Part shown: positions 40,079 through 48,072 of the stretch, in pieces
How positions within the stretch are numbered: position 1 is the stretch's first letter
Layout: every line of letters begins with the position of its first letter
DNA from: CAWJJM01 sp963843275
GTDB taxonomy: Bacteria; Acidobacteriota; Thermoanaerobaculia; Multivoradales; JBCCEF01
NCBI GenBank assembly: GCA_963843275.1
Contig: CAWJJM010000010.1
Coordinates: 124,001 to 188,000 of the forward strand
DNA length: 64,000 nt
Direction: 5' to 3'
Notes under the pieces: model-generated
What the model was told of the DNA's origin: nothing
Seen by the model: only the letters and a program-made list of their open reading frames with translations
Database searches by the model: none
Program-made: the position numbers and the translations under genes

Positions 40079-40654
40079 TCAGCGGCGGCGGCGGGCGGCG
40101 GCGCGGCGCGGGCGGCGCAGGAGGCTGACCACGAGCAGCGCCAGGAAGACCGCCAGCAGGGCGAAGGCGACCAGCGTGCCCGGGGTGCGCACGAAGAGGT
40201 CGGCCGCGATCAGCCCGACCCCGGACCAGGAGGCGCCGAGCAGCCCGGCGCCGGCGACCAGCGCCGCGGCCGCCAGCTCGCCGAGGGCGGCGAGGACACC
40301 CACCAGCGGGCCGCCGGCGGCGGCCGGCGCCCGGCCGGCCAGCAGCGCCGCGGCGCCCGCCGCGAGCACCGCCAGCAGGGCGAAGGCCCACGCCCAGCTG
40401 CGCAGCGGCGGCCGGCGGGCCGCCCACGCCGGAGCGGGGAGCGCCGCCATCACGGCGCCGCGGAAGCCGGGGCGCACCGGGACCCGCGCCGCGGCCAGCA
40501 TCGCGTGCAGGGCGGCGCTGCGGCGCCGCTCCTCGCGGCACGCGGTGCAGACCGCGAGGTGGGCCTCCAGCCGCTGCAGCTCGTCGGCCCGCAGCACCCC
40601 CTCGGGCTCGAGATCGAGCCAGGTCCGGTAGATCGTGTGGTCGTCGCCGCTCAT
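40079..40654 (-). CDS. Anti-sigma factor with zinc-finger domain
   Basis: A 191-residue membrane protein. The N-terminus has a ZAS-like putative zinc-finger (LQRLEAHLAVCTACREERRR, H-x3-C-x2-C), typical of anti-sigma factors. Up to three hydrophobic stretches follow (about 90-110, 118-150 and 158-180), ending in a basic tail. It lies 39 nt downstream of an ECF sigma gene on the same strand, the usual order for a cognate pair. The ATG at 40654 is preferred; TTG and GTG codons in frame upstream are weaker options. The signal sensed is unknown. Confidence 0.8.
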   Translation of the reverse strand: MSGDDHTIYRTWLDLEPEGVLRADELQRLEAHLAVCTACREERRRSAALHAMLAAARVPVRPGFRGAVMAALPAPAWAARRPPLRSWAWAFALLAVLAAGAAALLAGRAPAAAGGPLVGVLAALGELAAAALVAGAGLLGASWSGVGLIAADLFVRTPGTLVAFALLAVFLALLVVSLLRRPRRAAARRRR

Positions 40655-40693
40655 CGTCGTCACGTCCTCGGCCTGCAAAGCCGGCTCCCGCGC

Positions 40694-41266
40694 TCAGTCG
40701 GTCAGGAAGTCGGCCAGCTTCTCCTTGAGCATCTGTCGCCCCCGGAACAGCTTGTTCTTCACGGTGCCCAGGGGCATCCGCTTGAGCCGCGCGATCTCGT
40801 CGTACGACAGCTCGCCGAAGTGGCGCAACGAGATCAGCTCCCGGTACTCGTCCGGCAGCGCCGCGATGGCCCGCTCGATCGCCGCGCCCCGCTCGAGGTT
40901 CCTCACCTCGCCGTAGGGATCGCGGTCCGGGCTGGGCAGCTCCCAGTCGCGCCCCTCCTCGCCGTCGTCGGCGCGGTGGAGCGACACCAGCTTGAGCCGC
41001 CGCTTGCGGATCAGGTCGATCGCCGCGTTCTGCCCGACCCGGAACAGCCAGGTGGAGAACCGGTACTGCGGATCGAACCGATCGAGCGCCTGGTACACCT
41101 TGACAAAGACCTCCTGCGCCACGTCGTGCGCCTCGTCGACGTCCCGCACCAGGCGGAACAGGTAGTTGACGAGGCGCCCCTGGTAGCGCTCCACCAGATC
41201 GCCGAAGGCTTCCTGGTGCCCGTCCAGGACGGTCCGCACCAGCTCTTCGTCGGTCGGCGGAGCCAT
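40694..41266 (-). CDS. ECF RNA polymerase sigma factor
   Basis: A 190-residue ECF sigma factor of RpoE/SigW type. Region 2 is at about residues 18-85 (AFGDLVERYQGRLVNYLFRLVRDVDEAHDVAQEVFVKVYQAL, FSTWLFRVGQNAAIDLIRKRR). Region 4 is at about 125-180 (LPDEYRELISLRHFGELSYDEIARLKRMPLGTVKNKLFRGRQML). The downstream zinc-finger membrane protein is its likely anti-sigma. I use the ATG at 41266; an in-frame ATG 14 codons upstream encodes a segment overlapping the dehydrogenase stop. The gene begins 10 nt after the 2-hydroxyacid dehydrogenase. Confidence 0.93.
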   Translation of the reverse strand: MAPPTDEELVRTVLDGHQEAFGDLVERYQGRLVNYLFRLVRDVDEAHDVAQEVFVKVYQALDRFDPQYRFSTWLFRVGQNAAIDLIRKRRLKLVSLHRADDGEEGRDWELPSPDRDPYGEVRNLERGAAIERAIAALPDEYRELISLRHFGELSYDEIARLKRMPLGTVKNKLFRGRQMLKEKLADFLTD

Positions 41267-41276
41267 CCTTCGCAGC

Positions 41277-42338
41277 CTAGTTACGCAGGTCGGAAGGCAA
41301 GGTTGCACCGGCCGGACGGGGGCCCGGAGGCCGGTCGCGCGCGGTCAGCGCCCGCGGCGCCGGCCGCCGCTCGCCGAGGAACGCGACGAGGTCCTCGACG
41401 CAGGTCTCGGCCATGCGGAAGCGGGTCTCCGCGGTGGCCGAGCCGACGTGCGGCAGCAGCACCACGTTGGGAAGCTCGCGCAGCCGGGGATCGACCTCGG
41501 GCTCGCGCTCGAAGACGTCGAGCCCGGCGCCGCCCAGCCGCCCGGCGACGAGCGCCGCCGCCAGGGCGTCCTCGTCGACCACCGGCCCCCGCGACGTGTT
41601 GACGAGCACGGCGGTGGGCTTCATCCGCGCCAGCGCCGCGGCGTCGATCAGGTGACGGGTGGCGGCGCCGAGCGGCACGTGGAGCGACACGAAGTCCGCC
41701 GTCGCCAGCAGCTCCTCGAGGGAGCGGCGCTCGACCCCGAGGGCGGCCTCGCGTCGCGGCGGCAGGGCGCCGCGCGAGGCGTACAGCAGGCGCATGCCGA
41801 AACCGGCGGCCCGCTCGAGGAACGCCTGGCCGATGCGGCCGGCCCCGACCACCCCCAGCGTGGCGCCGGCCAGCGAGCGCCCCACCATCAGGTCCGGCCG
41901 CCAGCCGGTCCAGCGGCCGGCGCGGACGAAGGCGTCGCCCTCGACGACGCGCCGGGAGACCGCCAGCAGCAGCGCCCAGGCGAGGTCGGCGGTGGCCTCG
42001 GTGACGACGCCGGGGGTGTTGGTCACCACCACCCCGTGCCGCTCCGCCGCCTCCAGGTCCACGTTGTCGACCCCCACGGCGTGGTTGGCGACGATGGCGA
42101 GCCGCGGCGCGGCCGTGAACACCCGCTCCCCGACCTGGTGGACGAGCAGGGTCAGCAGGCCGTCGAAGCCGTCGCCCAGGCGCGCCGCGACCTCCGCCTC
42201 CCCGAGGTCGTCCGCCGGCCGCACCTCGACCTCGCAGACCGCCTCGAGCCGCTCGCGCAGGGTGGCGGGCAGGGCGGTCAGCACCAGCACCCGCGGACGG
42301 GCGTCACCCGCGGGCGGGGGGGTCGGGGGGAGCGACAT
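41277..42338 (-). CDS. D-isomer-specific 2-hydroxyacid dehydrogenase
   Basis: A 353-residue NAD(P)-dependent enzyme close to glyoxylate/hydroxypyruvate reductases. The Rossmann motif is GVVGAGRIGQAF near residue 160. The catalytic Arg is in NTSRGPVVDE, the Glu in GLDVFEREPE and the His in LLPHVGSAT. The conserved NHAVGVDNVDLEAA near 90 lines the substrate cleft. Substrates could be glyoxylate, hydroxypyruvate or a related 2-oxoacid. It lies just upstream of the ECF sigma gene and 49 nt downstream of the thioredoxin-like gene on the same strand. The last 30 residues are variable and Pro-rich. Confidence 0.9.
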   Translation of the reverse strand: MSLPPTPPPAGDARPRVLVLTALPATLRERLEAVCEVEVRPADDLGEAEVAARLGDGFDGLLTLLVHQVGERVFTAAPRLAIVANHAVGVDNVDLEAAERHGVVVTNTPGVVTEATADLAWALLLAVSRRVVEGDAFVRAGRWTGWRPDLMVGRSLAGATLGVVGAGRIGQAFLERAAGFGMRLLYASRGALPPRREAALGVERRSLEELLATADFVSLHVPLGAATRHLIDAAALARMKPTAVLVNTSRGPVVDEDALAAALVAGRLGGAGLDVFEREPEVDPRLRELPNVVLLPHVGSATAETRFRMAETCVEDLVAFLGERRPAPRALTARDRPPGPRPAGATLPSDLRN

Positions 42339-42387
42339 GGGGAAGGCCGTCGGTCGCCGGCGCCGCGGGCGCGGCCGGCGGCTCGGC

Positions 42388-42963
42388 TCAGGAGGCGCCG
42401 CCCCCGAGGTCGGCGCGGGTGGAGAGCACCCCCGACGCCTCGCCGGTGAGCAGGTCCAGCAGGTCGCGCTCGACCCCGTGGGGCGAGCTCTCGACGATGC
42501 GACCCACCTCGTGGCCGCCGCGGCGCACCACGAAGGTGGGGACGAAGCGCAGGTCGGCGCCGTCGACGTGCCCGGTCGGTTCCTGGCGGCGGCGATCGAC
42601 CCCGATGTACTCGAGGTGGAAGGGCAGCTCGTCCGCCGTCGCCACCCCCGCCTCGTCGAGCGCCCGCCACAACCGCGCCAGCTCGCGGCGCGAGTCGCTG
42701 CACCAGGTGCCCAGGAACACCGTCACCTCGGCCCCCGCCGGGACCTCGGTCAGGGCGCGGGCGGAGGCCGCGTCGGGATGGGACTCGACCTCCTCGCTCA
42801 CCCAGTCGGGGCGCGCCTGCTCGACCTCCTGTCGCTCGACCGGCCCGACGAGGATGCCGTCCTCGTCCGGCCCGACCGCGGCCGGCGCCGCCGTGGTGAC
42901 GAGGAGCGCCAGGGCGGCGCCGAGGAGGAGGACGACGGAGCGCGGAGCGGGGTCGCGGGACAT
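42388..42963 (-). CDS. Exported thioredoxin-like protein with single active-site Cys
   Basis: A 191-residue protein with a signal peptide (about residues 1-28, VVLLLGAALALLVTTAAPA) and a thioredoxin fold. The active-site segment is VFLGTWCSDSRRELARLW, so the usual CxxC is CSDS with only the first Cys. The cis-Pro loop is VPTFVV. One Cys allows glutaredoxin- or peroxiredoxin-like chemistry but not dithiol exchange. Related proteins appear in Bacteroidetes and Acidobacteria genomes without a defined role. The next minus-strand gene upstream is the HEAT/cyclophilin lipoprotein, 35 nt away. Confidence 0.75.
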   Translation of the reverse strand: MSRDPAPRSVVLLLGAALALLVTTAAPAAVGPDEDGILVGPVERQEVEQARPDWVSEEVESHPDAASARALTEVPAGAEVTVFLGTWCSDSRRELARLWRALDEAGVATADELPFHLEYIGVDRRRQEPTGHVDGADLRFVPTFVVRRGGHEVGRIVESSPHGVERDLLDLLTGEASGVLSTRADLGGGAS

Positions 42964-42998
42964 GGAACGATCATAGCGGAGGCTCCCGCGGCGACCGC

Positions 42999-45122
42999 TC
43001 ACTCCACCTCCCGGATCTGCTCGATCACCGTCCCGGGGACGATGCGGTCCAGCACGTCGTCCCCCGCCACCACCTCGCCGAAGGCGGTGTAGCCGCCGTC
43101 GAGGTGCGGCTGCGGCGCCAGGCAGAGGAAGAACTGGCTGCCCCCGGTGTCGGGCCCGGCCAGCGCCATGCCCAGCGTGCCGCGCCGGTAGCGCCGGCGA
43201 TTGATCTCGTCGCGCAGGGCGTAGCCGGGACCACCGTAGCCGTCGCCGCGCGGGTCGCCGGCCTGGACGACGAAGTCCGGCACGACGCGGTGGAAGACCA
43301 GGCCGTCGAAGAAGCCCTGCTCGGCGAGATCGAGGAAGCTGAGGCAGGTCATCGGGGCCCGCGGGCAGTCGAGCCGCAGCCGCAGGGTGCCGACGCCGGT
43401 GACCACCGCCACCTCGCGCTCGCGGGCGGTGCGCGCCAGCACCTCCTCGTAGGCGTAGCCCGGCTTCGGGTCGGGCGCCTCGACGGCCGGCCGCGGGCGT
43501 CCCAGCGCGGCGAGGCCGTCGGCCGCGGCCCGGCGCACCAGCCAACGGCGGTGATCGAGGAGCTGTTCGAGCACGGCCACCACCCCACCGCGCTCGCCGG
43601 CCGTCGCCTGCCCGCGCGCCACCAGCGCCCCGACCGCCCCGAGCGAGGCCTCCTCGTTGCCGTCGCGGAGGGTCTCCGCCGCGGCCTTCGTCAGCTCGCC
43701 GTAGGGGACCACGGGATGCTCGCCGAGCCAGTCGAAGACCACCGCCCGCACCCCGGCGTCGGGGTCGTCGCGCAGCACCCGGTCGACCAGGGCGGTCGCG
43801 GCCGCATCGGCCGCCGCGGCCGGCCGCTCGGCGCCGAGTGCCGCCGCCGTCGCCGTCGAGCGCACCGCCGCGTCCGGATCGACCAGCAGGCGGGCGAGGA
43901 CGGCGGCGCCGGCCGGGTCGGCGAGTGCCGCGGCGGCGTCGGCGGCGGCCTGGCGCAGGGGCCGCTCCGCGCCGGCGGCTCCTTCCACGGCGGCCACCAC
44001 CTCGGGGCGCGCCGCGCTCCCCGGGGCGCGGGCGAGGGACCGCAGGGCGGCCGCACGCTCCCAGGCGGGCGCCGGGGCGGTTCCGTCCGCGCCCGCGGTC
44101 CCGGCGTCCCCGTCCCGGCGCACGGCCGCGAGCAGGGCCGCGCCCACCGCGGCGGTGCCCGCCCACGGACCGGCCGCTTCCAGGGCCGCCAACCGCACCT
44201 GGGGCCGCGCGTCGGCGAGCAACCGGACCAGCTCCCCCTCCCAGCCGGCTCCCGCCGCCGCGTCCGGCACCGCGGCCGCCAGCGCCGACCCGGCGCGCAG
44301 CGCCTCGATCACCGGCCCCGGATCCGGGTCGGCGAGCAGCGGGGCGAGACGCGCCAGGTCCTCGCCCCCGCCGACGATCCCCAGCCCCCGCGCCGCCCAG
44401 GCGCGGACCCGGGGATCGGCATCGGTGACGAGGTCGCGCAGCCGTTCCAGCGCGCCCGGCCGCGGGTTGCGCGCCAGCGCGTAGGCGGCCCAGCGGTGCA
44501 GCTCGGGGTCGTCCGCCGCCAGGCCGGCGGTGGCGAGCCCGACCACCGCCTCGTCGTCGAACCGGAACAGCGCCGGCAGCAACCGGCGGTCGCGCTCCGC
44601 CGGCTCCTGCGACGCGAGCGCGGCCACCACGTCCGCCAGCGGCGCCCCCAACTTGCCGAGGGCCTCGGCGGCCAGGCGCCCCACCTCGGGATCGGGGTCG
44701 GGGACGGCGAGCAACAGGGCGCGGCGGGCGCGACCGCGCGCCTCCTCCGCCTCCTCGACACCGGGCGGCGGCGCGTCGATCCCGCCGAGGGCGAAGGCCG
44801 CCGCGCGGCGGACGGCGGGCTCGGGATCGCCGAGCAGCTCGCTCAGGTAGGTCACCCCGGCGGGCTCGCCGATCCGTCCCAGGGCGGTCGCCGTGGCCTC
44901 GCGCAGCGCCGGGTCGGCCGCGTGCGCGGCGTGCTCGACGATCACCGGCTCGAAGCTCTGCACGTCGACCATCAGCAACAGCAGGGCGCGGCTCTCGAGG
45001 TCGGGGACCGCCGCCGCCGGCGCCGCGGTGGCGCCGGCTCCGGGCGGCGCCGGGCCCGTCGAGGCGCAACCGGCCGCGACCGCGGCGAGCAGCCACCCCG
45101 CCGCCCACGCAACCCGCCGCAT
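42999..45122 (-). CDS. HEAT-repeat lipoprotein with C-terminal cyclophilin domain
   Basis: A 707-residue predicted lipoprotein (signal RRVAWAAGWLLAAVAAGC, lipobox Cys near residue 19). About residues 45-530 consist of HEAT/PBS-lyase repeats (for example DPALREATATALGRIGEP, DPEPAVRRAAAFALGGI, DADPRVRAWAARGLGIVG). The last 150 residues are a cyclophilin-type peptidyl-prolyl isomerase (LDLAEQGFFDGLVFHRVVPDFVVQAGDPRGDGYGG, LGMALAGPDTGGSQFFLCLAPQPHLDGGYTAFGEV) with the key Arg and Gln-Phe-Phe residues present. It may be an envelope folding factor whose repeats bind clients. I choose the ATG at 45122 because it yields a proper lipoprotein signal; an ATG at 45158 would add 12 residues and overlap a divergent start. 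Confidence 0.88.
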   Translation of the reverse strand: MRRVAWAAGWLLAAVAAGCASTGPAPPGAGATAAPAAAVPDLESRALLLLMVDVQSFEPVIVEHAAHAADPALREATATALGRIGEPAGVTYLSELLGDPEPAVRRAAAFALGGIDAPPPGVEEAEEARGRARRALLLAVPDPDPEVGRLAAEALGKLGAPLADVVAALASQEPAERDRRLLPALFRFDDEAVVGLATAGLAADDPELHRWAAYALARNPRPGALERLRDLVTDADPRVRAWAARGLGIVGGGEDLARLAPLLADPDPGPVIEALRAGSALAAAVPDAAAGAGWEGELVRLLADARPQVRLAALEAAGPWAGTAAVGAALLAAVRRDGDAGTAGADGTAPAPAWERAAALRSLARAPGSAARPEVVAAVEGAAGAERPLRQAAADAAAALADPAGAAVLARLLVDPDAAVRSTATAAALGAERPAAAADAAATALVDRVLRDDPDAGVRAVVFDWLGEHPVVPYGELTKAAAETLRDGNEEASLGAVGALVARGQATAGERGGVVAVLEQLLDHRRWLVRRAAADGLAALGRPRPAVEAPDPKPGYAYEEVLARTAREREVAVVTGVGTLRLRLDCPRAPMTCLSFLDLAEQGFFDGLVFHRVVPDFVVQAGDPRGDGYGGPGYALRDEINRRRYRRGTLGMALAGPDTGGSQFFLCLAPQPHLDGGYTAFGEVVAGDDVLDRIVPGTVIEQIREVE

Positions 45123-45156
45123 CCGCCCGCCGTAGGGAGACTCTGGAGGTGTCACC

Positions 45157-45351
45157 ATGGCCGCGTTTCTCCTCTGGCTCGTCCTGTTCGTCGTCTGCTG
45201 GCCGCTCGCGCTGCTGGCGCTGGTCGCCTACCCGTTCGTCTGGCTGCTGCTGCTGCCCTTCCGGCTGCTCGGGATCGCGGTCGACGGCGTCTTCTCGCTG
45301 CTGCGGGCGGTGCTGCTGTTGCCCGGGCGCCTCCTAGGATCGCACCCCTAA
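45157..45351 (+). CDS. Small hydrophobic membrane protein
   Basis: A 64-residue protein that is almost entirely hydrophobic, with two likely membrane segments (FLLWLVLFVVCWPLALLALV and a second half rich in Leu, Phe and Val). The ATG is preceded by a strong GGAGGTG Shine-Dalgarno, which supports a real gene despite the small size. No family is recognised. It is divergent from the HEAT/cyclophilin gene and about 140 nt upstream of ccmA. Confidence 0.65.
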   Translation: MAAFLLWLVLFVVCWPLALLALVAYPFVWLLLLPFRLLGIAVDGVFSLLRAVLLLPGRLLGSHP

Positions 45352-45478
45352 CGCGAGATCGGGCCGGGCTTCCGCGGCCCACGCCCGGCGGTGTCTATCT
45401 TGCCATCCGGCGCGCCCGCGGCGGCGCCGGAGCCGTGGGAACGGACGCGGCCGCCGCGGGCGGTCCGGGGCGGCCCCC

Positions 45479-45484
45479 TATAAT
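45479..45484 (+). promoter_or_regulatory. TATAAT of the ccm operon, leaderless start
   Basis: A perfect TATAAT ends 7 nt before the GTG of ccmA at 45492, so the transcript would start at or next to the start codon. No -35 or Shine-Dalgarno is evident. Confidence 0.6.
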
Positions 45485-45491
45485 CCGCGCC

Positions 45492-46112
45492 GTGTCCGCC
45501 GTCCTCCGCTTCTCCGCCCTGCGCCGCCGGTACGGGCGGCTGGCGGTGCTGCGCGGCGTCGACGGAGCGGTGGACGCCGGCCAGGTGCTGCTGGTGACCG
45601 GGCCCAACGGCTCCGGCAAGAGCACCCTGCTGCGCTGCCTGGCGGGACTGCTCGCCCCGGACGGCGGCAGCGTCGACTACCGCGAGGACGGGGCGCCGCT
45701 CGACGCGGCCGGCCGCCGCCTGCGCGTCGGGTACGTGGCGCCCGACCTCGCCCTCTACGAAGAGCTCACCACGATGGAGAACCTGGCCTTCTTCGCGCGC
45801 CTGCGGGGGGTGCCGGCGGCGCGCGGCGGCGCGCTGCTCGACCGCCTCGCGCTGCCCCGCGACCGCGCCGCGGGCGCCCTGTCGTCGGGCATGCGCCAGA
45901 AGCTGCGCTGGGCGTGGGGCGTGCTGCACCGCCCCCGCCTGCTGCTGCTCGACGAGCCGTTCCAGAACCTCGACGCGACCGGGGAGGCGGCGGTGCGCGA
46001 GCTGCTCGCCGCGCACCTCGCGGGGGATGGGCTGGCGGTGATCGCGCAACCGGCGGGCCCACCGCTCGCCGGCGACTGGGAGGTGGCGGGACATGTCGAG
46101 CTGGCTGGCTGA
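45492..46112 (+). CDS. ccmA: Heme exporter ATP-binding protein CcmA
   Basis: A 206-residue ABC ATPase with Walker A GPNGSGKST, signature LSSGMRQK and Walker B LLLLDEPF. Length and the downstream ccmBCDEF genes identify it as CcmA, the ATPase that drives release of holo-CcmE in system I cytochrome c maturation. The start is a GTG at 45492 directly after a TATAAT, without Shine-Dalgarno. It overlaps ccmB by 20 nt. Confidence 0.92.
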   Translation: MSAVLRFSALRRRYGRLAVLRGVDGAVDAGQVLLVTGPNGSGKSTLLRCLAGLLAPDGGSVDYREDGAPLDAAGRRLRVGYVAPDLALYEELTTMENLAFFARLRGVPAARGGALLDRLALPRDRAAGALSSGMRQKLRWAWGVLHRPRLLLLDEPFQNLDATGEAAVRELLAAHLAGDGLAVIAQPAGPPLAGDWEVAGHVELAG

Positions 46113-46764
46113 GGCGGCCGCGATCTTCGCCAAGGACTGGCGCAGCGAGGCGCGCACCCGCTACGCGCTGAACACCCTGGCGCTGTTCGCGCTGACCACC
46201 CTGGTGCTGGTCAGCGTCGGCCTCGGGCCGATGGGCGTCTCCGCGGCCGGCGCCCAGGTGCTCCCCTTCCTGCTGTGGATCGTGCTGTTGTTCGCCACCG
46301 CCGCCGGCCTGCCCCGGGCCTTCGTCCAGGAGGAGGAGACGCACACCGCCACCGCGCTGCGCCTGGCGGCGCGGCCCTCGGCGGTGTTCTGGGGCAAGCT
46401 CGCCTTCGGGCTCAGCCTGACCTGGGGCCTCGAGGCGCTGGTGACCCCGCTGTTCCTCGCCATGGTGCAGCTCAGCGTGGCGCGGCCGGCGCTGTTCGTC
46501 GCCGGGCTGGCCGCCGGCGGCTTCGGGCTCGCCGCCGCCAGCACCGTGATCGCCGCCATCATCGCCCAGGCGCGGGCGCGCTCGACGCTGTTCTCGGTGC
46601 TGTCGTTCCCGCTGCTGATCCCGCTGCTGCTGCTGGTCGTCGAGATCACCCGCAACGCCGCCGGCGGCGACCCGGCGCCGATGGCCCTGCGCCAGCTGCT
46701 CCTGTATGATGGCTCGATCGCGGTGGCGGGATCGATGCTCTTCCCCGTCATCTGGAACCCCTGA
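46093..46764 (+). CDS. ccmB: Heme exporter membrane protein CcmB
   Basis: A 223-residue membrane protein with six predicted helices. The CcmB signature is seen in the N-terminal KDWRSEARTRYALNTLALFALTTLVLV and the central FVQEEETHTATALRLAARPSAVFWGKL. With CcmA and CcmC it forms the complex that handles heme-CcmE. It starts inside ccmA and ends 14 nt before ccmC. Confidence 0.93.
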   Translation: MSSWLAEAAAIFAKDWRSEARTRYALNTLALFALTTLVLVSVGLGPMGVSAAGAQVLPFLLWIVLLFATAAGLPRAFVQEEETHTATALRLAARPSAVFWGKLAFGLSLTWGLEALVTPLFLAMVQLSVARPALFVAGLAAGGFGLAAASTVIAAIIAQARARSTLFSVLSFPLLIPLLLLVVEITRNAAGGDPAPMALRQLLLYDGSIAVAGSMLFPVIWNP

Positions 46765-46778
46765 GCCACTCTCCCCGC

Positions 46779-47519
46779 ATGACCCCGGCTTCCATCAGCC
46801 CGCCGCCCGGCCGCGGCCTGGGGGCCGGACGGACGGCGCTGGCCGCCGTGCTGTGGGCCTGGATCTGCCTGGTGATCGTGGCGGCCTTCCTGTGGGCGCC
46901 GCCGGCGCGCGGCTTCAAGAACGTCTTCTCCAGCCGGATCCTGTTCTTCCACGTGCCGATGGCGTGGGTGTCGCTGGTCGCCTTCCTCACCGCCGGCGCC
47001 TGGAGCATCGTCTACCTCACCCGCGGGCGGCGGCCGCGCCACGACCTGGCGGCGGCGGTGGCCGTCGAGCTGGGGCTGGTCTTCGGCCTGCTCGCCACGC
47101 TGACCGGGTCGATCTGGTCGCGGCTCGAGTGGGGGGCCTTCTGGAACTGGGACCCGCGGCAGACGTCGATCGTGCTGGCGCTGGTCTTCTACGCCGCCTA
47201 CCTGGTGCTGCGCGGCGCGGTGGAGGACGAGCAGGCCCGCGCCCGCCTCGCTGCCGCCTACGCCGTCCTCGGCCTGGTGGTGGCGCCGTTCCTCTTCTTC
47301 GTGCTGCCGCGGCTGACCTTCTCCCTGCACCCGCAGCCGGTGGTCAACGCCGAGGGGAAGGTGGCGATGGACCCGCGCATCCTCTGGGTGCTGCTGGGCG
47401 GCTCGGCGGGCTTCACGGTGCTGTTCTTCTGGCTGCACCAGCTCGCCTGGCGGCTGCGGCGGCTGGCGCTGCGCGGAATGACGGAGCCGGCGGACCTGTT
47501 GGAGCGCGAGGACCCATGA
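46779..47519 (+). CDS. ccmC: Heme-handling protein CcmC
   Basis: A 246-residue member of the heme-handling protein family with six helices. The periplasmic tryptophan-rich WWD motif reads WGAFWNWDPRQTS near residue 115, and conserved His residues flank it (FFHVPMAW near 58 and FSLHPQ near 185). CcmC presents heme to CcmE. The stop overlaps the ccmD start (ATGA). Confidence 0.94.
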   Translation: MTPASISPPPGRGLGAGRTALAAVLWAWICLVIVAAFLWAPPARGFKNVFSSRILFFHVPMAWVSLVAFLTAGAWSIVYLTRGRRPRHDLAAAVAVELGLVFGLLATLTGSIWSRLEWGAFWNWDPRQTSIVLALVFYAAYLVLRGAVEDEQARARLAAAYAVLGLVVAPFLFFVLPRLTFSLHPQPVVNAEGKVAMDPRILWVLLGGSAGFTVLFFWLHQLAWRLRRLALRGMTEPADLLEREDP

Positions 47520-47677
47520 CAGAGCTCGGCGGTGGACTCGGTTGGGTGGTGGCGGTCAATCTGGTGATCTGGACGGGGCTGTTCCTCTACCTGCTCCGCC
47601 TGCACCGCGAGGTGCGGCAGGCCGAGCGGCTGGGGCGCCGCGAGACCCTCCCCGGGAGCGACAGGAGCGAGCGATGA
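47516..47677 (+). CDS. ccmD: CcmD-like small membrane subunit
   Basis: A 53-residue protein with a single transmembrane helix (about residues 8-28) and a basic cytoplasmic tail, in the ccmC-ccmE position where CcmD is always found. It overlaps both neighbours by 4 nt (ATGA). Sequence conservation in CcmD is low, so the identification rests mainly on size, topology and position. Confidence 0.8.
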   Translation: MTELGGGLGWVVAVNLVIWTGLFLYLLRLHREVRQAERLGRRETLPGSDRSER

Positions 47678-48072
47678 AGAAGAAGACCACCTATCTGCTC
47701 GGCGGCGTGCTGCTGGCCGTGTTCGCCGGCTTCTCGATGGCGTCCTTCCGGAGCGCCCTCACCCCCTACGTGTCGTACGCCGACGCCCGCCAGGCGACCG
47801 GCCGGACCGTGCAGGTGGCCGGCGGCCTGGTGCACGGCAGCTCCTCCTACGACGACCGCAACGGTGCGCTGAGCTTCACGCTCACCGACCCGGAGACGAA
47901 GTCGCAGATGACGGTGCGCTACCACGGCGTGAAACCGGCGAACTTCGAGGACGCGATCTCGATCGTCGCCATCGGCCGCTACGACGCCCCGGGCGGCGTC
48001 TTCCAGGCGGAGAAGCTGTTGGTCAAGTGCCCCAGCAAGTACCAGGGCGCCGAGGTCAAGGAGTACAGCTGA
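47674..48072 (+). CDS. ccmE: Heme chaperone CcmE, CxxxY variant
   Basis: A 132-residue periplasmic heme chaperone with an N-terminal anchor (about residues 7-25) and an OB-fold domain (VQVAGGLVHGSSSY, LSFTLTDPETKSQMTVRYHGVKPANFEDA, AIGRYDAPGGVFQAEKLLVKCPSKY). In E. coli the heme-binding motif is HxxxY; here it is C119-P-S-K-Y123. Cys-type CcmE occurs in archaea and some Deltaproteobacteria-like lineages and often goes with loss of ccmH. The ATG overlaps the ccmD stop, and its own stop overlaps the ccmF ATG (TGATG region). Confidence 0.93.
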   Translation: MKKKTTYLLGGVLLAVFAGFSMASFRSALTPYVSYADARQATGRTVQVAGGLVHGSSSYDDRNGALSFTLTDPETKSQMTVRYHGVKPANFEDAISIVAIGRYDAPGGVFQAEKLLVKCPSKYQGAEVKEYS

